DNA from: an uncultured Peptostreptococcus sp.
GTDB lineage: Bacteria > Bacillota > Clostridia > Peptostreptococcales > Peptostreptococcaceae
Assembly (NCBI GenBank): GCA_900759325.1
Contig: CAAEUW010000045.1
Span: 48,345-112,344 of the forward strand
Reading direction: 5' to 3'
Length of the DNA: 64,000 nucleotides
This document shows, in pieces, positions 33,615 through 41,473 of the stretch. The stretch's first letter is position 1. Each line of letters starts with the position of its first letter. The notes under the pieces were generated by a model that was given only the letters and a program-made list of their open reading frames with translations, was not told the origin of the DNA and searched no databases. The position numbers and the translations under genes were made by a program.

Positions 33615-34502
33615 TTAAAATATACCCATTGACATATACTTGTCCGCGCCATCTGGAGCAACTGTAACAACCTTTTTACCTGGGAACCTTTCGGCCAGCT
33701 TCTTGGCAGCGGCTATATTAGCTCCGGCAGATATACCTATAAGGATACCCTCATTATTGGCTACCTGTCTTACCATTTCAAATGCTTCATCATCAGTAAT
33801 TAATATAACCTCATCTACAATGTCTGCAAAGTAGTTCTTTGGAATGAAGTTTGCACCGATTCCCTGGATCTTGTGTGGTCCAGCCTGGCCCCTTGTAATT
33901 AATGGTGAGGATTTTGGCTCTACACCATAAACTTTAATTTGAGTATTCTGGTCCTTTAGGTAGGCGCCTATACCTGATACAGTACCACCAGTACCTATGC
34001 CTGCAACAAAAATATCTACATCCTTTAATTCATCATATATTTCTGGTCCAGTTGTCTTGTAGTGATAGTCAGGGTTGTCCTTGTTGTCAAACTGGCCTAA
34101 GGACTTGTATTCACCACTGGCCAGTAGTTCCTGCATCTTGTCTATACTTCCCTGCATACCCTTGGCAGCCTCTGTCAATATCAACTCGGCACCATAGGCC
34201 TTGATTAGGCTTCTTCTTTCAACACTCATGGATTCAGGCATTATTATAGTTACCTGGTAGCCCCTGCTTTTACCAATCATTGCTGTAGCGATACCAGTGT
34301 TTCCACTAGTTGCTTCAACAATTCTATCGCCAGCCTTTAGTAGGCCCTTTTCCTCTGCCCCCAGTATCATACCTAGGACTGCACGGTCCTTAATAGACCC
34401 TCCTGGATTCTTGTTTTCCAGCTTTACATATACGTTTTTATCTATCTTTTCCAAATTTACAAGTGGTGTATTTCCTATTAATTCTATTACGTTCTTTTTC
34501 AT
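33615..34502 (-). CDS. cysK: Cysteine synthase (O-acetylserine sulfhydrylase)
   Basis: PLP enzyme of 295 aa making cysteine from O-acetylserine and sulfide. The PLP lysine is Lys38 in NPGGSIKDRAV; EATSGNTGIATAMIG is the substrate loop, and GTGGTVSGIG binds the PLP phosphate. The ATG at 34502 is preferred: AAGGAG is 8 nt upstream, whereas the ATG at 34508 is only 2 nt from it. It heads the cysK-cysE operon, behind a 27-codon leader ORF with a polycysteine run. Confidence 0.95.
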   Translation of the reverse strand: MKKNVIELIGNTPLVNLEKIDKNVYVKLENKNPGGSIKDRAVLGMILGAEEKGLLKAGDRIVEATSGNTGIATAMIGKSRGYQVTIIMPESMSVERRSLIKAYGAELILTEAAKGMQGSIDKMQELLASGEYKSLGQFDNKDNPDYHYKTTGPEIYDELKDVDIFVAGIGTGGTVSGIGAYLKDQNTQIKVYGVEPKSSPLITRGQAGPHKIQGIGANFIPKNYFADIVDEVILITDDEAFEMVRQVANNEGILIGISAGANIAAAKKLAERFPGKKVVTVAPDGADKYMSMGIF

Positions 34503-34624
34503 CTTCATTTCTCCTTATCTTATCTGTTGTTAGTGGTCATCGGGCTATAAGGCCCAAGTATTCTGGTATAAATTATCCCAAAAGATACCTAAACTCTTTG
34601 ATCGTATAGGAATCTCTGCTACTC
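34503..34624 (-). promoter_or_regulatory. cysK leader RNA downstream of the polycysteine ORF
   Basis: About 120 nt separate the leader ORF stop from cysK. Two small hairpins are seen on the minus strand: GGTAT/ATACC (34565-34589) and GGGC/GCCC (34542-34555). AACAACAG (complement of 34524-34531), just 5' of the cysK ribosome binding site, is exactly complementary to CTGTTGTT inside the Cys codons (34645-34652). No T-run is present, so control would be translational or through Rho rather than an intrinsic terminator. Confidence 0.5.
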
Positions 34625-34708
34625 CTAGTGGTTACAAGAACAGCAACAACAGCAAGAGATGCCTCCAAACGCAGTGAATATGAAATTTTTAGTCTGTATA
34701 TTTTTCAT
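34625..34708 (-). CDS. Polycysteine leader peptide, 27 aa
   Basis: The minus strand encodes a short peptide with an AAAGGAG ribosome binding site 8 nt before its ATG. It ends ISCCCCCSCNH: five consecutive cysteines at residues 19-23 and another at residue 25. It precedes cysK-cysE, the last two steps of cysteine synthesis. A run of codons for the end-product amino acid is the classical sign of ribosome-mediated attenuation. The remaining interval up to 35002 holds AT-rich sequence with promoters I cannot place firmly. A tiny metal-binding peptide or bacteriocin precursor is a less likely alternative. Confidence 0.72.
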   Translation of the reverse strand: MKNIQTKNFIFTAFGGISCCCCCSCNH

Positions 34709-35002
34709 TTGAACATCTCCTTTACCTTTTTGGTAATCAATAAATAGAAATTTGATTTTCGAACTCTATTTTTAATAACCTGTATTTTATTATCCTGAAA
34801 TTAAAGGGAATATACTTGCAATTTTAATTCCGATTAATTTACTAGGGATTAATAACTATTGTATACCAAGAGCCTGGCTTTGTCTATACCCAAAGATAAA
34901 AAAGATATTAATAAAATATTCGAAAAATTCTCTCAATCACTAGAAATTAATCTGATGATGGAGTATAATTGTTTTTAAAATATTAGAAAAGAGGTGTTGT
35001 AT

Positions 35003-35566
35003 ATGGGATATATACCAACTTACGATCAGGCCTTAGAGCTTTTAAAGAAGTACAACAAGGAGGACTTTCATATACATCATGGCAAGACAGTGGGTGGTGT
35101 TATGAGGTACTTTGCGAACAAGTTTGATCCAGAGAGGGCAGACTTTTGGGAAGTAGTAGGTCTTTTACACGATTTGGACTTTGAGTTGTATCCTGAAGAA
35201 CATTGTGTCAAGCAGGTAGACCTAATGAAGGCTGAGGGTCTTGACCAGTCCATTATAGATTCGACTATTAGTCATGGATATGGTCTCACAGGGGCTACAG
35301 TTAAGCCAGAGAAAGATATGGAAAAAATATTATTTGCTACTGATGAACTTACGGGTATAGTTGGGGCGGCTGCTTTGATGAGACCTTCCAAGAGCGTTTC
35401 AGATATGGAGCTAAGGTCTTTGAAGAAAAAATTTAAGGACAAGAAGTTTGCTGCTGGCTGCTCTAGAGATGTAATAAGGCAGGGAGCTGAGAACCTTGGC
35501 TGGGAATTAGACGACCTCTTAAATGAAACTCTTGAGGCAATGAAGTGGCTTGAAGAAAATAAATAG
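35003..35566 (+). CDS. HD-domain phosphohydrolase
   Basis: 187 aa. Metal-binding residues are in place: His in IHHGKTVGGVMRYFA, the His-Asp pair in VVGLLHDLDFELYPEEHC, and a later His in TISHGYG with Asp in FATDELTG. The short HD family it resembles includes nucleotide and signalling phosphohydrolases; the substrate is unknown. The ATG at 35003 follows AGAGGTG by 6 nt; the GTG at 34994 is part of that Shine-Dalgarno. It is followed 11 nt later by a YbaK-type deacylase and is probably co-transcribed with it. Confidence 0.87.
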   Translation: MGYIPTYDQALELLKKYNKEDFHIHHGKTVGGVMRYFANKFDPERADFWEVVGLLHDLDFELYPEEHCVKQVDLMKAEGLDQSIIDSTISHGYGLTGATVKPEKDMEKILFATDELTGIVGAAALMRPSKSVSDMELRSLKKKFKDKKFAAGCSRDVIRQGAENLGWELDDLLNETLEAMKWLEENK

Positions 35567-35577
35567 GGGGAATATTT

Positions 35578-36048
35578 ATGTCTGTAGAAAAGGTAAAAGA
35601 GTATTTTGAACAGTTTGGTATGAGTGATAGGGTATTGGAGTTTGACAGGTCTAGTGAGACTGTTGAACTGGCTGCCCAGGCTGTTGGTTGCGAACCAAAA
35701 CAGATAACCAAGACCATGTCCTTCTTAGTTGAAGATGAACCTATTTTGATATGCCTAGCAGGTGATGCTAGAATAGCTAATGCCAAGTACAAGCAAGAGT
35801 TTGGAACGAAGGCCAAGATGATTTCATTTGATGATGTTGAAGGACTTATAGGCCATCAGGTTGGGGGAGTATGTCCCTTTGCCATAAGGGAGGGGGTCAA
35901 GGTCTACCTGGATGAATCTCTAAAGAGGTTTGAGACTGTATATCCTGCTGCAGGAAGCGGAAACTCTGCCATAGAGATGACTATACCGGAGCTGGAAAAG
36001 TACTCAAATTACACAAAATGGATAGATATAGCCAAGGATTGGGAATAA
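35578..36048 (+). CDS. YbaK/EbsC-family aminoacyl-tRNA deacylase
   Basis: 156 aa single-domain protein of the YbaK/ProX/EbsC superfamily, which hydrolyses misacylated tRNAs in trans. Family features are the QITKTMSFLVEDEPILICLAGDARIANAKYKQ strand, with the conserved active-site lysine in the KT-M-F segment, and the GHQVGGVCPFAI loop near residues 89-100. The EbsC-like form lacks a synthetase domain. GGGGGAA precedes the ATG. It is directly behind the HD gene. Which tRNA it edits (Pro or Cys type) cannot be told. Confidence 0.9.
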   Translation: MSVEKVKEYFEQFGMSDRVLEFDRSSETVELAAQAVGCEPKQITKTMSFLVEDEPILICLAGDARIANAKYKQEFGTKAKMISFDDVEGLIGHQVGGVCPFAIREGVKVYLDESLKRFETVYPAAGSGNSAIEMTIPELEKYSNYTKWIDIAKDWE

Positions 36049-36105
36049 GGCCGTTAGACTAGGGCAAAAATGAGGCTATAGAAATTTGTATACGACAAGA
36101 TAAGA

Positions 36106-36145
36106 GTGGGGACCATATAGAAATTTAGATAGGGTCTCCCTTTTT
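36106..36145 (+). terminator. Terminator after the YbaK-family gene
   Basis: GGGGACC pairs with GGTCTCC across an 18-nt loop and is followed by five T residues. Between it and 36327 I see only a TATAAT at about 36275 that may serve the next operon. Confidence 0.72.
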
Positions 36146-36327
36146 ATGTTCGAATATACCTGATATAGATATTGACAGAGGACCCTTAGGCGTAGGTAGA
36201 TAACTTTAGATCCGATGGGACTGAAGACTTCTTCTTTTTAGTCTATCATTATTGCTATTATCCACCATAGTCTGTATAATAATGGGTAGTGTAATTGTTG
36301 AAATATAGAAGTTTTAAAGGAGAAAAT

Positions 36328-37197
36328 ATGTTATTACTTGCAGACAAGTGGAAAGAATATGAATTAATAGATTTAGGTGGCGGAGAAAAGCTAGAACGAT
36401 GGGGAGACTATGTCCTAAGAAGGCCAGATCCCCAGGTAATATGGCCAATAGAGAGGGAGTGGTCCCTATGGAAGAACCCACATGGCCACTACCACAGGAG
36501 CAATAGGGGTGGTGGTAGCTGGGAGGTTAAGAAAAAATACCCAGACCAGTGGACTATTAACTATGGTCCGTTAAAGTTCAAGATAAGGCCTACAGGCTTC
36601 AAGCATACGGGATTATTCCCTGAGCAGGCAGCCAATTGGGACTGGATGATAGACAAGATAAGGACTGCCAAGAGGCCTATAAAGGTCCTAAACCTATTTG
36701 CCTATACCGGTGGTGCATCTGTGGCCTGCGCCTATGCTGGTGCAGAGGTATGCCATGTCGATGCAGCCAAGGGTATGGTTAACTGGGCCAAGGAGAATAT
36801 CGAGTTATCTGGACTCAAGGATAGGACCGTTAGGTTTATAGTAGATGATGTAGTCAAGTTTGTGGAAAGAGAAATCAGACGTGGCAACAGATATGATGCC
36901 ATTATAATGGACCCACCTTCTTATGGTAGGGGACCTAAGGGCGAGGTTTGGAAAATTGAGGACAAGTTGTTTGAATTTGTAAGTTTGTGTATGCAGGTCT
37001 TATCAGACAAGCCCCTTTTCTTCTTGATTAACTCATATACTACGGGCTTTTCACCAATTGTTCTGGAAAATGTGTTAGAAACAACTATAGGCAAGAAGGC
37101 CAAGGGTGGAAAGATATATGCCGGTGAAGTCGGCATACCAGCCTCAAGAAATGGTATGGTCCTACCTTGTGGTATATTTGGTAGATGGGAAAGATAG
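36328..37197 (+). CDS. Class I SAM-dependent methyltransferase (rRNA methyltransferase-like)
   Basis: 289 aa from the ATG at 36328, which follows GGAG. The SAM-binding motif VLNLFAYTGGASVACAYAGAEVCHVDAAKGMVNWAKEN and the DPPSYGRGPKGEVWKIE catalytic loop are those of the RlmK/RlmI branch acting on 23S rRNA guanine or cytosine. The N-terminal HKRS-type RNA-binding part is short here. It starts a tight group with an RluA-type pseudouridine synthase, 11 nt apart. That neighbour supports an RNA substrate. Confidence 0.87.
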   Translation: MLLLADKWKEYELIDLGGGEKLERWGDYVLRRPDPQVIWPIEREWSLWKNPHGHYHRSNRGGGSWEVKKKYPDQWTINYGPLKFKIRPTGFKHTGLFPEQAANWDWMIDKIRTAKRPIKVLNLFAYTGGASVACAYAGAEVCHVDAAKGMVNWAKENIELSGLKDRTVRFIVDDVVKFVEREIRRGNRYDAIIMDPPSYGRGPKGEVWKIEDKLFEFVSLCMQVLSDKPLFFLINSYTTGFSPIVLENVLETTIGKKAKGGKIYAGEVGIPASRNGMVLPCGIFGRWER

Positions 37198-37208
37198 GAA
37201 GCGATAAG

Positions 37209-37889
37209 ATGGATTTAAAGGTGATATATGAGGACAATCATCTCTTAGTAGTAGAGAAGCCCGTAAACGTCCTTTCACAGGCTGACAATACTCAAGATAT
37301 AGATATGGTGTCTATGTGTAAGGCCTATGTAAAGGCAAAGTACAAGAAGCCAGGTAACGTCTATATAGGTCTAGTCCATAGGCTGGATAGGCCAGTCGGA
37401 GGGGTTATGGTTTTTGCCAAGACCTCAAAGGCGGCATCAAGGCTGTCAGACCAAGTAAGGACCAGGACTATGAAGAAGACCTACAGGACAGTGGTTGTGG
37501 GAAAGTGTCAAAAAGATGGGGATTGTGTGGATTACTTGTACAAGAATACAAAAACCAATATGGTAAAGATTGTTGATAAGTCCAACAAGGATGGCAAGAG
37601 GGCCAGCTTATCCTATAAGAAGTTGGGGGAAGCTTATTCTGATAAGGACATGCTAGATTATTCCCTTCTTGAGGTAGACCTGCATACAGGCAGGCCTCAC
37701 CAGATCAGGGTCCAGTTTTCTAGTCGTAACCACCCTCTTTACGGGGACCAGAGGTATTCTAAGTTTTCTAAGGTTGGCCAGCAGATAGCCCTTTGGTCAG
37801 CCAGGATAGAGTTGGTCCATCCGACAACCAAGGAAGTAATGGCCTTTGAAGCTAAGATGCCAAATGCCTACCCTTGGAATATCTTTTAG
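37209..37889 (+). CDS. RluA-family pseudouridine synthase
   Basis: 226 aa. The catalytic aspartate is Asp60 in GLVHRLDRPVGGVMVFAKTSKAA, the RluA-family motif II. Other family blocks are IIYEDNHLLVVEKP-like at the N-terminus and EVDLHTGRPHQIRVQFSSRNHPLYGDQRY near residue 160. There is no S4 domain, as in the single-domain RluA/YjbO type. It isomerises uridines in rRNA or tRNA. The ATG at 37209 has AGGAAG upstream, and the UPF0489 gene starts 9 nt after its stop. Confidence 0.92.
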   Translation: MDLKVIYEDNHLLVVEKPVNVLSQADNTQDIDMVSMCKAYVKAKYKKPGNVYIGLVHRLDRPVGGVMVFAKTSKAASRLSDQVRTRTMKKTYRTVVVGKCQKDGDCVDYLYKNTKTNMVKIVDKSNKDGKRASLSYKKLGEAYSDKDMLDYSLLEVDLHTGRPHQIRVQFSSRNHPLYGDQRYSKFSKVGQQIALWSARIELVHPTTKEVMAFEAKMPNAYPWNIF

Positions 37890-37898
37890 GAGGCCAGT

Positions 37899-38609
37899 AT
37901 GATTGATTACGGTGGTTTTTATATAGACAGGCCAGTAGGTAATAATGCCTTCTCCTATCAAGAGAGGGAAAATAAGAAGATTTATGTTCCAAAATTGATA
38001 GATGCTAGGATAGACCAGGTAGAGCTTGGTGGACCGGCAGCCTTTATAGAGGTTGAAGATGGACAAGAGGAAGAATGCTTTGGCATGAAGAATATGTACC
38101 GTCTAGTGGATAAAGAAATTATTGGAAGGGGCAAGGAGGTCTACCTCTTTGACAACCACAACCATGCCTTTTTCTTTTGGTGTCAGGCCCTAAAGAGGGG
38201 TTTGATGAAGAGGGGGCAGGTTCTCTTGCATGTGGACCAGCACAAGGATACCAGGATACCTCCAGACTATGATGTGGATATAGGGGACTTGGAGGACGTG
38301 AAAAGGTACACCAATGAGGTCTTAAATGTGGGGTCCTTTATCAAACCAGCCCTACACCATGGTATATTTTCAGACCTTATGATAGTTGACTCAACCTACT
38401 CTATGGATATGGAATACCCAGAGTCCTATGTCTTGGATATAGACCTGGATTTTTTCTCCAGGGATATGGATTATATAGATTACGACCTAAAAATAGGCAG
38501 GGTCAAGGAATATATAGAGGGGGCAAGCCTAATTACAATCGCAACTAGCCCCTACTTTATCGAGCAGGACAAGGCCCTAAAGGCACTTAGGGACCTATTT
38601 GAGATATAA
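37899..38609 (+). CDS. UPF0489 family protein (arginase-like fold)
   Basis: 236 aa. Metal-ligand motifs VYLFDNHNHAFFFW, LLHVDQHKDTRIPP and VLDIDLDFF are spaced as in UPF0489 proteins, which share the ureohydrolase/arginase fold. Characterised relatives include peptide arginases that turn Arg to ornithine in ribosomal peptides. No precursor peptide or radical-SAM maturase of that kind is nearby, so the function is open. AGGAGG precedes the ATG. It shares an operon with the methyltransferase and pseudouridine synthase genes. Confidence 0.85.
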   Translation: MIDYGGFYIDRPVGNNAFSYQERENKKIYVPKLIDARIDQVELGGPAAFIEVEDGQEEECFGMKNMYRLVDKEIIGRGKEVYLFDNHNHAFFFWCQALKRGLMKRGQVLLHVDQHKDTRIPPDYDVDIGDLEDVKRYTNEVLNVGSFIKPALHHGIFSDLMIVDSTYSMDMEYPESYVLDIDLDFFSRDMDYIDYDLKIGRVKEYIEGASLITIATSPYFIEQDKALKALRDLFEI

Positions 38610-38764
38610 GAAGTTTAAGATAAAAGTAAATTAAGACCCTAAGGGCTACTAGCTCAAGCTTTTCACATCATATGTGAGTCTAGAAAAAAGCTGGAAATTA
38701 TGTTATTATTAGGGATGTAACTATAAAATAATATGAAACAATATAAAACAATATGGAGGTAATT

Positions 38765-39259
38765 ATGTTATTTCAAGAATGGAAAAATATTAGTGAAAAT
38801 CAGGCAAGTGAAGAGGCCGAAGTAAAGTTCTGGGAAGAATTTTTAAGGGCTGAAACTTATATATACAATGATATATTAAACAACAAGACTCAGATTGTAG
38901 CTGGAAAGGTATCAGACCTTGCGGAAAAGTATAATACTAGCCCTGAATACTTCATGGGCTTCCTAGATGGTATAAATGAAAGCATAGAAATGGCCCAGGA
39001 CCTGGAAAAGATAGAGTTAGATACTCAGATTAGTATTAAGATAGACTGGGACAAGCTATACTATAACATGGTAAATGTTGAGGCACATTGGCTTTATGGC
39101 CTAAGGGGTTGGAATGATATCCTAGATGAAAAGACTAGAAAGCAGATTAGGAAGGACCACAACAGGTCAAAGATGGTTATCAATGATGACAAGGTTGGAA
39201 GAAATGATCCATGTCCATGTGGTAGTGGAAAGAAGTACAAGAAGTGCTGTGGAAGGTAG
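38765..39259 (+). CDS. SEC-C motif protein
   Basis: 164 aa ending in the zinc-binding SEC-C motif GRNDPCPCGSGKKYKKCCG, the same tail as SecA. The rest is mostly helical and charged, with a small DUF-type region (EFLRAETYIYNDILNNKTQI). ATG 38765 follows GGAGG. Such stand-alone SEC-C proteins are known around the translation and secretion machinery and bind ribosomes in some cases, but the role here is unknown. Confidence 0.88.
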   Translation: MLFQEWKNISENQASEEAEVKFWEEFLRAETYIYNDILNNKTQIVAGKVSDLAEKYNTSPEYFMGFLDGINESIEMAQDLEKIELDTQISIKIDWDKLYYNMVNVEAHWLYGLRGWNDILDEKTRKQIRKDHNRSKMVINDDKVGRNDPCPCGSGKKYKKCCGR

Positions 39260-39315
39260 ACTATAGGCCTATTTGACAAAAAAACACAAAAAAATTAAAA
39301 AAAACAGAAAATAAA

Positions 39316-39344
39316 TTGACAAAAGCATTTTCATGATGTAAAAT
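39316..39344 (+). promoter_or_regulatory. veg promoter P1
   Basis: TTGACA at 39316-39321 and TAAAAT at 39339-39344, 17-bp spacing. Confidence 0.82.
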
Positions 39345-39357
39345 ATATGGTTACGCC

Positions 39358-39386
39358 TTGACCAAATCCTTAAAATATGCTATAAT
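39358..39386 (+). promoter_or_regulatory. veg promoter P2
   Basis: TTGACC at 39358-39363 and TATAAT at 39381-39386, 17-bp spacing, 42 bp after P1. Strong tandem promoters fit the high expression known for veg in Bacillus. Confidence 0.85.
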
Positions 39387-39417
39387 AGGGTATAGACTGA
39401 AAGGATAGGTGATACTT

Positions 39418-39672
39418 TTGGCAACAACAGCTACATTAGATAATATCAGGCATACTCTTGAGAAGTATGTAGGCAGGAAGATTTTGCTAAAGGCAAACAA
39501 GGGCAGAAAGCAAATAGTTACAAAACAGGGTATTTTAGAGACTCTATACCCAAGTGTATTTGTAATCAAAGTAGGTCATGGAGATGAAGGCTTTGAGAGG
39601 GTAGCATATAGCTACTCTGATTTATTGACTGAGACAGTTAAGATAAAGGTTTTTAAAAATAAGGTAAGTTAA
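39418..39672 (+). CDS. veg: Veg family protein
   Basis: 84 aa from a TTG start at 39418, beside AAGGATAGGTG. The sequence TLDNIRHTLEKYVGRKILLKANKGRKQIVTKQGILETLYPSVFVIKV...RVAYSYSDLLTETVKI matches Veg of Bacillus (LKANGGRRK, GIL-TYPSVFVI, SYSYADILTETV). Veg stimulates biofilm formation in B. subtilis; its molecular role is still poorly defined. In Firmicutes it often lies just before ispE, as here. It has two promoters and its own terminator. Confidence 0.95.
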   Translation: MATTATLDNIRHTLEKYVGRKILLKANKGRKQIVTKQGILETLYPSVFVIKVGHGDEGFERVAYSYSDLLTETVKIKVFKNKVS

Positions 39673-39678
39673 GAGATT

Positions 39679-39712
39679 AGAGATTGGGTATTATTACGCA
39701 ATCTCTTTTTTT
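39679..39712 (+). terminator. Terminator after veg
   Basis: AGAGATTG at 39679-39686 pairs with CAATCTCT at 39699-39706, followed by seven T residues. Confidence 0.92.
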
Positions 39713-39909
39713 AGTAAAATTTATATAGGGTGATGAATTTTATATAGTCAGTCAAGGACAAGGGCCTATTTAAATTTTAAAGCATATCCCAAAAAGTAAT
39801 ATTTTATGCTAGCTTTATATGATATAATAAGTAAAGCGAAATAGTGCATATTGAATACAATAATAAGTAAAATATAAAATAGTAGGCCAGGCCTATTAGG
39901 AGTGATGAT

Positions 39910-40806
39910 ATGGACAGTATTAGACTGAGGGCTATGGGTAAGGTAAACCTATCTATAGACATAAAGGGTATATTAGATGATGGCTACCATGATGTAGAAA
40001 TGGTAATGCAGTCTGTAAATTTATCAGACAAGCTACTAATTAGGAAGTCTAGGGGGAATTTTTCGATGAAGTGTTCCAACTCAGATGTACCACTTGGAAA
40101 GAAAAATATAATATACAAGACTTGGATGCTTATGAAAAAGAGATATAAGATAAATAGTGGAATAGAGGTCTTTCTAGAAAAGAACATTCCTATTGCTGCT
40201 GGTATGGCAGGGGGAAGTGCTAATTCTGCGGCTGTATTTGTCGGCGTAAACAAGCTATTTGAGCTAGGTCTAAGTGATGATGACCTGATAGACCTGTCTA
40301 AGGAATTGGGGTCAGATATAGCCTTTTGTATAAAAGGGGGAACCTATTTAGCTACGGGCAGGGGGACTGACCTAAAAAAGCTTGATGACCTTGAACTTGA
40401 CCTAGAGGTCTTAGTATGTAGGCCAAATATTTTTGTATCTACTAAGAAGGTCTACAAGAAATTTGATACTATGTATGAAAGAAAGATAGAAATAGATAGG
40501 CCTGACAATGTGAGTTTGATCAAGGCAATTAAGGATAAAAATATGGACCTTCTGGTATCCAGTATGTGTAATGTACTTGAACCAGTGACAAAAGAGTGGT
40601 GTTCAGATATAGGAAATATAGAGAAAATAATGCTTGAAGAGGGCGCTGATAAGTCCATGATGAGTGGAAGTGGACCTACAGTCTTTGGCTTTTTTAAGGA
40701 CAAAAAAAAGGCCAGAAAGTGTGCAAATATCCTGAGAAAGCAGTATTTACAGACCCACTTAACATCTATGTCCAAAAAGGGGGTAGAGATATATGGGAAT
40801 AAATAA
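39910..40806 (+). CDS. ispE: 4-diphosphocytidyl-2-C-methyl-D-erythritol kinase
   Basis: 298 aa GHMP kinase of the MEP isoprenoid pathway. The ATP-binding motif IPIAAGMAGGSANSAAVFVGVNKLF and the N-terminal GKVNLSIDIKGILDDGYHDVEMVMQSV are diagnostic; the C-terminal MSGSGPTVFGFF is motif III. AGGAGTG precedes the ATG, and TAGGCC/GGCCTA sequence overlaps that region. A TATAAT at 39823-39828 is the likely -10. It overlaps gntR by 14 nt. Confidence 0.96.
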   Translation: MDSIRLRAMGKVNLSIDIKGILDDGYHDVEMVMQSVNLSDKLLIRKSRGNFSMKCSNSDVPLGKKNIIYKTWMLMKKRYKINSGIEVFLEKNIPIAAGMAGGSANSAAVFVGVNKLFELGLSDDDLIDLSKELGSDIAFCIKGGTYLATGRGTDLKKLDDLELDLEVLVCRPNIFVSTKKVYKKFDTMYERKIEIDRPDNVSLIKAIKDKNMDLLVSSMCNVLEPVTKEWCSDIGNIEKIMLEEGADKSMMSGSGPTVFGFFKDKKKARKCANILRKQYLQTHLTSMSKKGVEIYGNK

Positions 40807-41470
40807 GTTAAACTTGGATGATTACAAGCCTCTAAGAGAGGTAGTTTTTGAAAATATGAGAAAGGCTATTATAGAGGGTGTCCTAAAGCCAGGAGAAAGA
40901 CTCATGGAGATCCAGCTATCAGAACAGTTGGGTGTGAGCAGGACCCCTATAAGAGAGGCTATAAGAATGTTGGAGCTAGAAGGCCTGGTTGTTATGCTCC
41001 CAAGAAAGGGGGCCTATGTAGCCAACATAAGCAAGAAGGACCTTATGGATATTCTAGAGGTAAGAGTTGGTTTAGAGGGTCTGGCAGCCTACTGTGCTAC
41101 AGACAGGATGACAGAGGACCATATAAGGATGCTAGAAATCATATCAAAGGACCTTGAAGAGGCTGTCTATAAGAATGATGTAGAGACTATGCTGGCCAAG
41201 GATGAGGAATTTCACACCCTTATATTTGAAGCAACCGGCAACAAGAGGCTCATGAACATGATGATCAACATATGGGAGACAGTCTATAGGTTCAGGCTCA
41301 TGTATATGTCTGATTATAGCTCGGCCGTAAACATAGTGGATGAGCACAAGAAGATAATAGAAGCTTTTAAGAAAGGAAGAGCTCATCTTGCAGAAAAGCT
41401 AGCCAAGGAGCACATAGAGTTGGCACAGCAGTTTATGATAGAAAAGCTAATGCAAGATGACAGGGTGTAG
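40793..41470 (+). CDS. GntR-family (FCD) transcriptional regulator
   Basis: 225 aa. The winged helix-turn-helix is in MRKAIIEGVLKPGERLMEIQLSEQLGVSRTPIREAIRMLELEGLV, typical GntR. The C-terminal all-helical FCD domain (EVRVGLEGLAAYCATDRMT, DEEFHTLIFEATGNKRL, HIELAQQFM) has the metal-binding Asp/His positions of FadR-type regulators, which bind carboxylate ligands. It overlaps ispE and is 3 nt ahead of murI, so it is translated from the same message. Its targets are unknown. Confidence 0.93.
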   Translation: MGINKLNLDDYKPLREVVFENMRKAIIEGVLKPGERLMEIQLSEQLGVSRTPIREAIRMLELEGLVVMLPRKGAYVANISKKDLMDILEVRVGLEGLAAYCATDRMTEDHIRMLEIISKDLEEAVYKNDVETMLAKDEEFHTLIFEATGNKRLMNMMINIWETVYRFRLMYMSDYSSAVNIVDEHKKIIEAFKKGRAHLAEKLAKEHIELAQQFMIEKLMQDDRV

Positions 41471-41473
41471 TTT

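Noticed and set aside
34503..34624. Cys-specific T-box before cysK
   Set aside because: No T-box sequence (AGGGTGGNACCGCG-like) and no antiterminator/terminator pair is present.
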